Shown here one piece after another: positions 14,117-15,496 of a stretch of 15,496 nt of DNA. The notes below the pieces were generated by a model. It saw only the letters and a list, made by a program, of their open reading frames with translations. It was not told where the DNA came from and did no database searches. Position numbers and translations under genes: made by a program. Source of the stretch: Bacteroidales bacterium (GTDB taxonomy: Bacteria > Bacteroidota > Bacteroidia > Bacteroidales > P3); the NCBI GenBank assembly GCA_017545365.1, contig JAFWOP010000103.1:1-15496 (forward strand), given 5' to 3'. The stretch's first letter is position 1. The number at the start of each line of letters is the position of its first letter.

Positions 14117-15496
14117 GGCTGGATGATTTTATTGCTGGAGTCGTTGTAGAGCGAGTTCTTGCCGATGTTCACCTTCACGTCGTACTGGTTGCCCTGTGTG
14201 AAGGTGGCGGCGAAGGGGATGTAGGCCGTGCTGCTGTGCAGCGTGGTGTTGCCCTTGCTGATGGTGCACTGCAGTTCGAGGTAGCTGTTGCCGAGGTCGG
14301 TGGCGGGGTTCCAGGCCGTGAGCTTCTGCGGGATGACGATGACGTAGGGATTCTCGCCGGTGTCCATCGCCGTGTAGTCGGCGGTGCCCAGCGTCGCCGT
14401 GCCGGTGAAGAGGGTGTAGTAGGTGGTGGCAGTGCCCGGCGTCCACTTCGACGTGTGGTAATAGTAGTCGCCCGTCTTCACCACGTTTCGCAGTATCACG
14501 CTTGTCACCGTCAGCGTGTAGTCGCTCATGTTCGTTGCCTTCTTCATGTAGAAGCGCAGGGCGGAGCAGGCATGGTCGAAGGTGAATGAGAGGTTGTCGC
14601 CGTAAGTGCCGGTGGCGGTGCTTACCAGCAGGTCCTTCTGGTTGACCACCGCTTCCTCTACGGTGAAGCTGAGGTAGGGCGTGTCGCCATTCGGAATGAA
14701 CGTGCCTCCGTTGTGGGCGTACCAGCTGACGGTGGCGTCGGTGAATGGCCAGGAGCCTGTGCTGCTCCATTTCCCCTTGCCGTCTTTCGTGGCGGTGGCA
14801 CTGCCGCGGCTTGCGCCGTAGGTGTAGTCCAGGTCGAAGGTGTTGAACGTCGAGGCGGTGACTATCGGGGCGGCGAGTGTTTTGCTCCTTGTGGCCCGGC
14901 TGCCGTTGGGGATGGCATACGGGTGCTCGGTCACGCTGATGGTCAGGGGGCGGCGGGGGGCGGCCATGATGCTGATAATGGTGGCGATGTCGGCCACGTC
15001 CACCTTGCCGTCGGCGTTCACGTCGGCTGTGCCCAATGCTGACGCATCGGGAGTAGTGGCGCTGGCCATGACGGTGATGACTGTGGCTATGTCGGCCACG
15101 TCCACCTTGCCGTCGCCGTTGGCGTCGCCCGTCACAGAGCCGTCGAAGGTGAGTATGCGGCTGCGGTCGGCATCGTAGTACTTAACGATGACGGCCTCGT
15201 TTTCATTGACCATTGAACATTGAAGATTGACCGTTGACCATTGACCATCGCCCATTGACCATTGACCATTGACCATTGACAATTGGCTCACGCCACGGCA
15301 CTCGTCGCCAACGAAGGCGGCGGCAATGTCGCCGTCGGCGGGTGTGATGCCTGCGGAGGCGAGGATGTCGGCCACGTCGATGGTCTTCACTACAGGGTAC
15401 TTGGCCGAGCCGAGGGTGAAATTAGGGATGAAGTCCTCCTCGATGCCTAACACCTCGTCCGGGTCGTAAGTCATGGTGGTGGAGCGTGAGAAAACC
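14113..15496 (-). CDS. Dockerin-containing fimbrillin-family (Mfa-like) protein, 5' end outside window
   Basis: The frame stays open past the ATG at 15474 to the right edge (VFSRSTT precedes that Met), so this is a C-terminal fragment of at least 460 codons. Numbering from that Met: residues 1-20 look like the end of one 'TFxxDxVxG' module; 30-60 start a second (GDIAAAFVGDECRG); 64-91 are encoded by a heptamer repeat; VIVKYYDADRSRI resumes the module. A dockerin type I pair follows at 117-172 (DANGDGKVDVADI, DVNADGKVDVADI). About 180-453 match the Mfa-like fimbrillin pattern (FDHACSALRFYMKK, ENPYVIVIPQKLTAW, AYIPFAATFTQGNQYDVKVN). A dockerin followed by fimbrillin is an odd order. It is likely exported and surface-associated, but the signal is off-window. 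TGA at 14113-14115 overlaps the next ATG. Confidence 0.82.
   Translation of the reverse strand, partial: VFSRSTTMTYDPDEVLGIEEDFIPNFTLGSAKYPVVKTIDVADILASAGITPADGDIAAAFVGDECRGVSQLSMVNGQWSMGDGQWSTVNLQCSMVNENEAVIVKYYDADRSRILTFDGSVTGDANGDGKVDVADIATVITVMASATTPDASALGTADVNADGKVDVADIATIISIMAAPRRPLTISVTEHPYAIPNGSRATRSKTLAAPIVTASTFNTFDLDYTYGASRGSATATKDGKGKWSSTGSWPFTDATVSWYAHNGGTFIPNGDTPYLSFTVEEAVVNQKDLLVSTATGTYGDNLSFTFDHACSALRFYMKKATNMSDYTLTVTSVILRNVVKTGDYYYHTSKWTPGTATTYYTLFTGTATLGTADYTAMDTGENPYVIVIPQKLTAWNPATDLGNSYLELQCTISKGNTTLHSSTAYIPFAATFTQGNQYDVKVNIGKNSLYNDSSNKIIQP
14965..15126 (-). other. Dockerin type I-like pair of Ca2+-binding repeats
   Basis: Two F-hand motifs, DANGDGKVDVADIATVITVM and DVNADGKVDVADIATIISIM, are joined by a linker of about 16 residues. 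The Asp/Asn ligand pattern for calcium is intact in both. The DNA of the two halves is nearly the same over GTCGGCCACGTCCACCTTGC, showing tandem duplication. In Prevotella such pairs usually close a protein. No cohesin is visible here. Confidence 0.85.
15204..15285. repeat. Heptamer array ATGGTCA (minus strand), in frame
   Basis: Eleven heptamers on the minus strand, from ATTGTCA through repeated ATGGTCA, with ATGGGCG, ACGGTCA, ATCTTCA and ATGTTCA as variants. Three heptamers make 21 bases, so any frame gives the same cyclic seven-residue peptide MVNGQWS; here MVNGQWS, MGDGQWS, TVNLQCS. The other orientation (TGACCAT) has a TGA in every frame, so only this orientation can be coding. Confidence 0.92.

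Noticed and set aside
14965..15126. Dockerin as evidence of a cellulosome.
   Set aside because: No cohesin, scaffoldin or glycoside hydrolase is visible. Dockerin-like pairs are common in Prevotella surface proteins without cellulosomes.

Overview
The window looks like a Bacteroidales chromosome, most likely Prevotellaceae. The evidence is a giant secreted protein ending in a Prevotella-style tail (WYTVNGIELPQ...GVYIYNGNKVVIK), a fimbrillin-type (Mfa-like) domain, a type I dockerin-like pair, a very short 'MKKTYRRP...' peptide gene, and a start context with an A/T-rich leader instead of a strong Shine-Dalgarno. Coding DNA is GC-rich, especially at third positions. As a result, long but spurious ORFs run antisense to the giant gene.

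Layout. Positions 1-90 (+) are the tail of an unidentified gene. Positions 116-635 (+) hold two damaged tandem copies of a secreted carboxymuconolactone-decarboxylase-like gene. Copy 1 (116-415) runs into a CGCAAAG repeat element and copy 2 (474-635) is cut short at an AAAACCAAAC repeat. In both cases the short-period repeat is followed by an inverted counterpart. Positions 636-774 are a T-rich, repeat-laden gap between convergent genes, with a third period-9 repeat just past the giant gene's stop. Positions 775-13890 (-) are one gene of about 4370 codons (open to 13980). Upstream of it on the same strand are a 47-codon gene (13973-14116) and a dockerin/fimbrillin protein (14113 to the right edge, 5' end missing). 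The last two overlap as ATGA, so the minus-strand genes look like one translationally coupled operon read right to left.

The giant protein is a modular surface or secreted polypeptide. In order it has a signal peptide, an fn3-like domain, two GLUG-type beta-helix blocks, a second fn3-like domain, carboxypeptidase-regulatory-like domains, an F5/8C-like (discoidin) domain, a large unrecognised middle, an Asn/Gln linker, an SbsA-like Ig domain and two LamG-like domains. It ends with a BACON-like domain, 'VGVFD..CRG' modules and a C-terminal sorting-type tail. The second LamG appears to be split by an insert of about 560 residues: a beta-helix with five cysteine-headed coils plus three near-identical Big_2 Ig domains.

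The most unusual theme is how short interspersed DNA repeats relate to genes here. Four repeat tracts from three families sit in frame inside the two large proteins: a heptamer array, two copies of a C5/G5 palindrome that both encode APS..EGGA, and a GCGGAC palindrome. Two other families sit exactly at the truncated 3' ends of the decarboxylase-like copies. All family assignments come from reading the translations; no database search was run.
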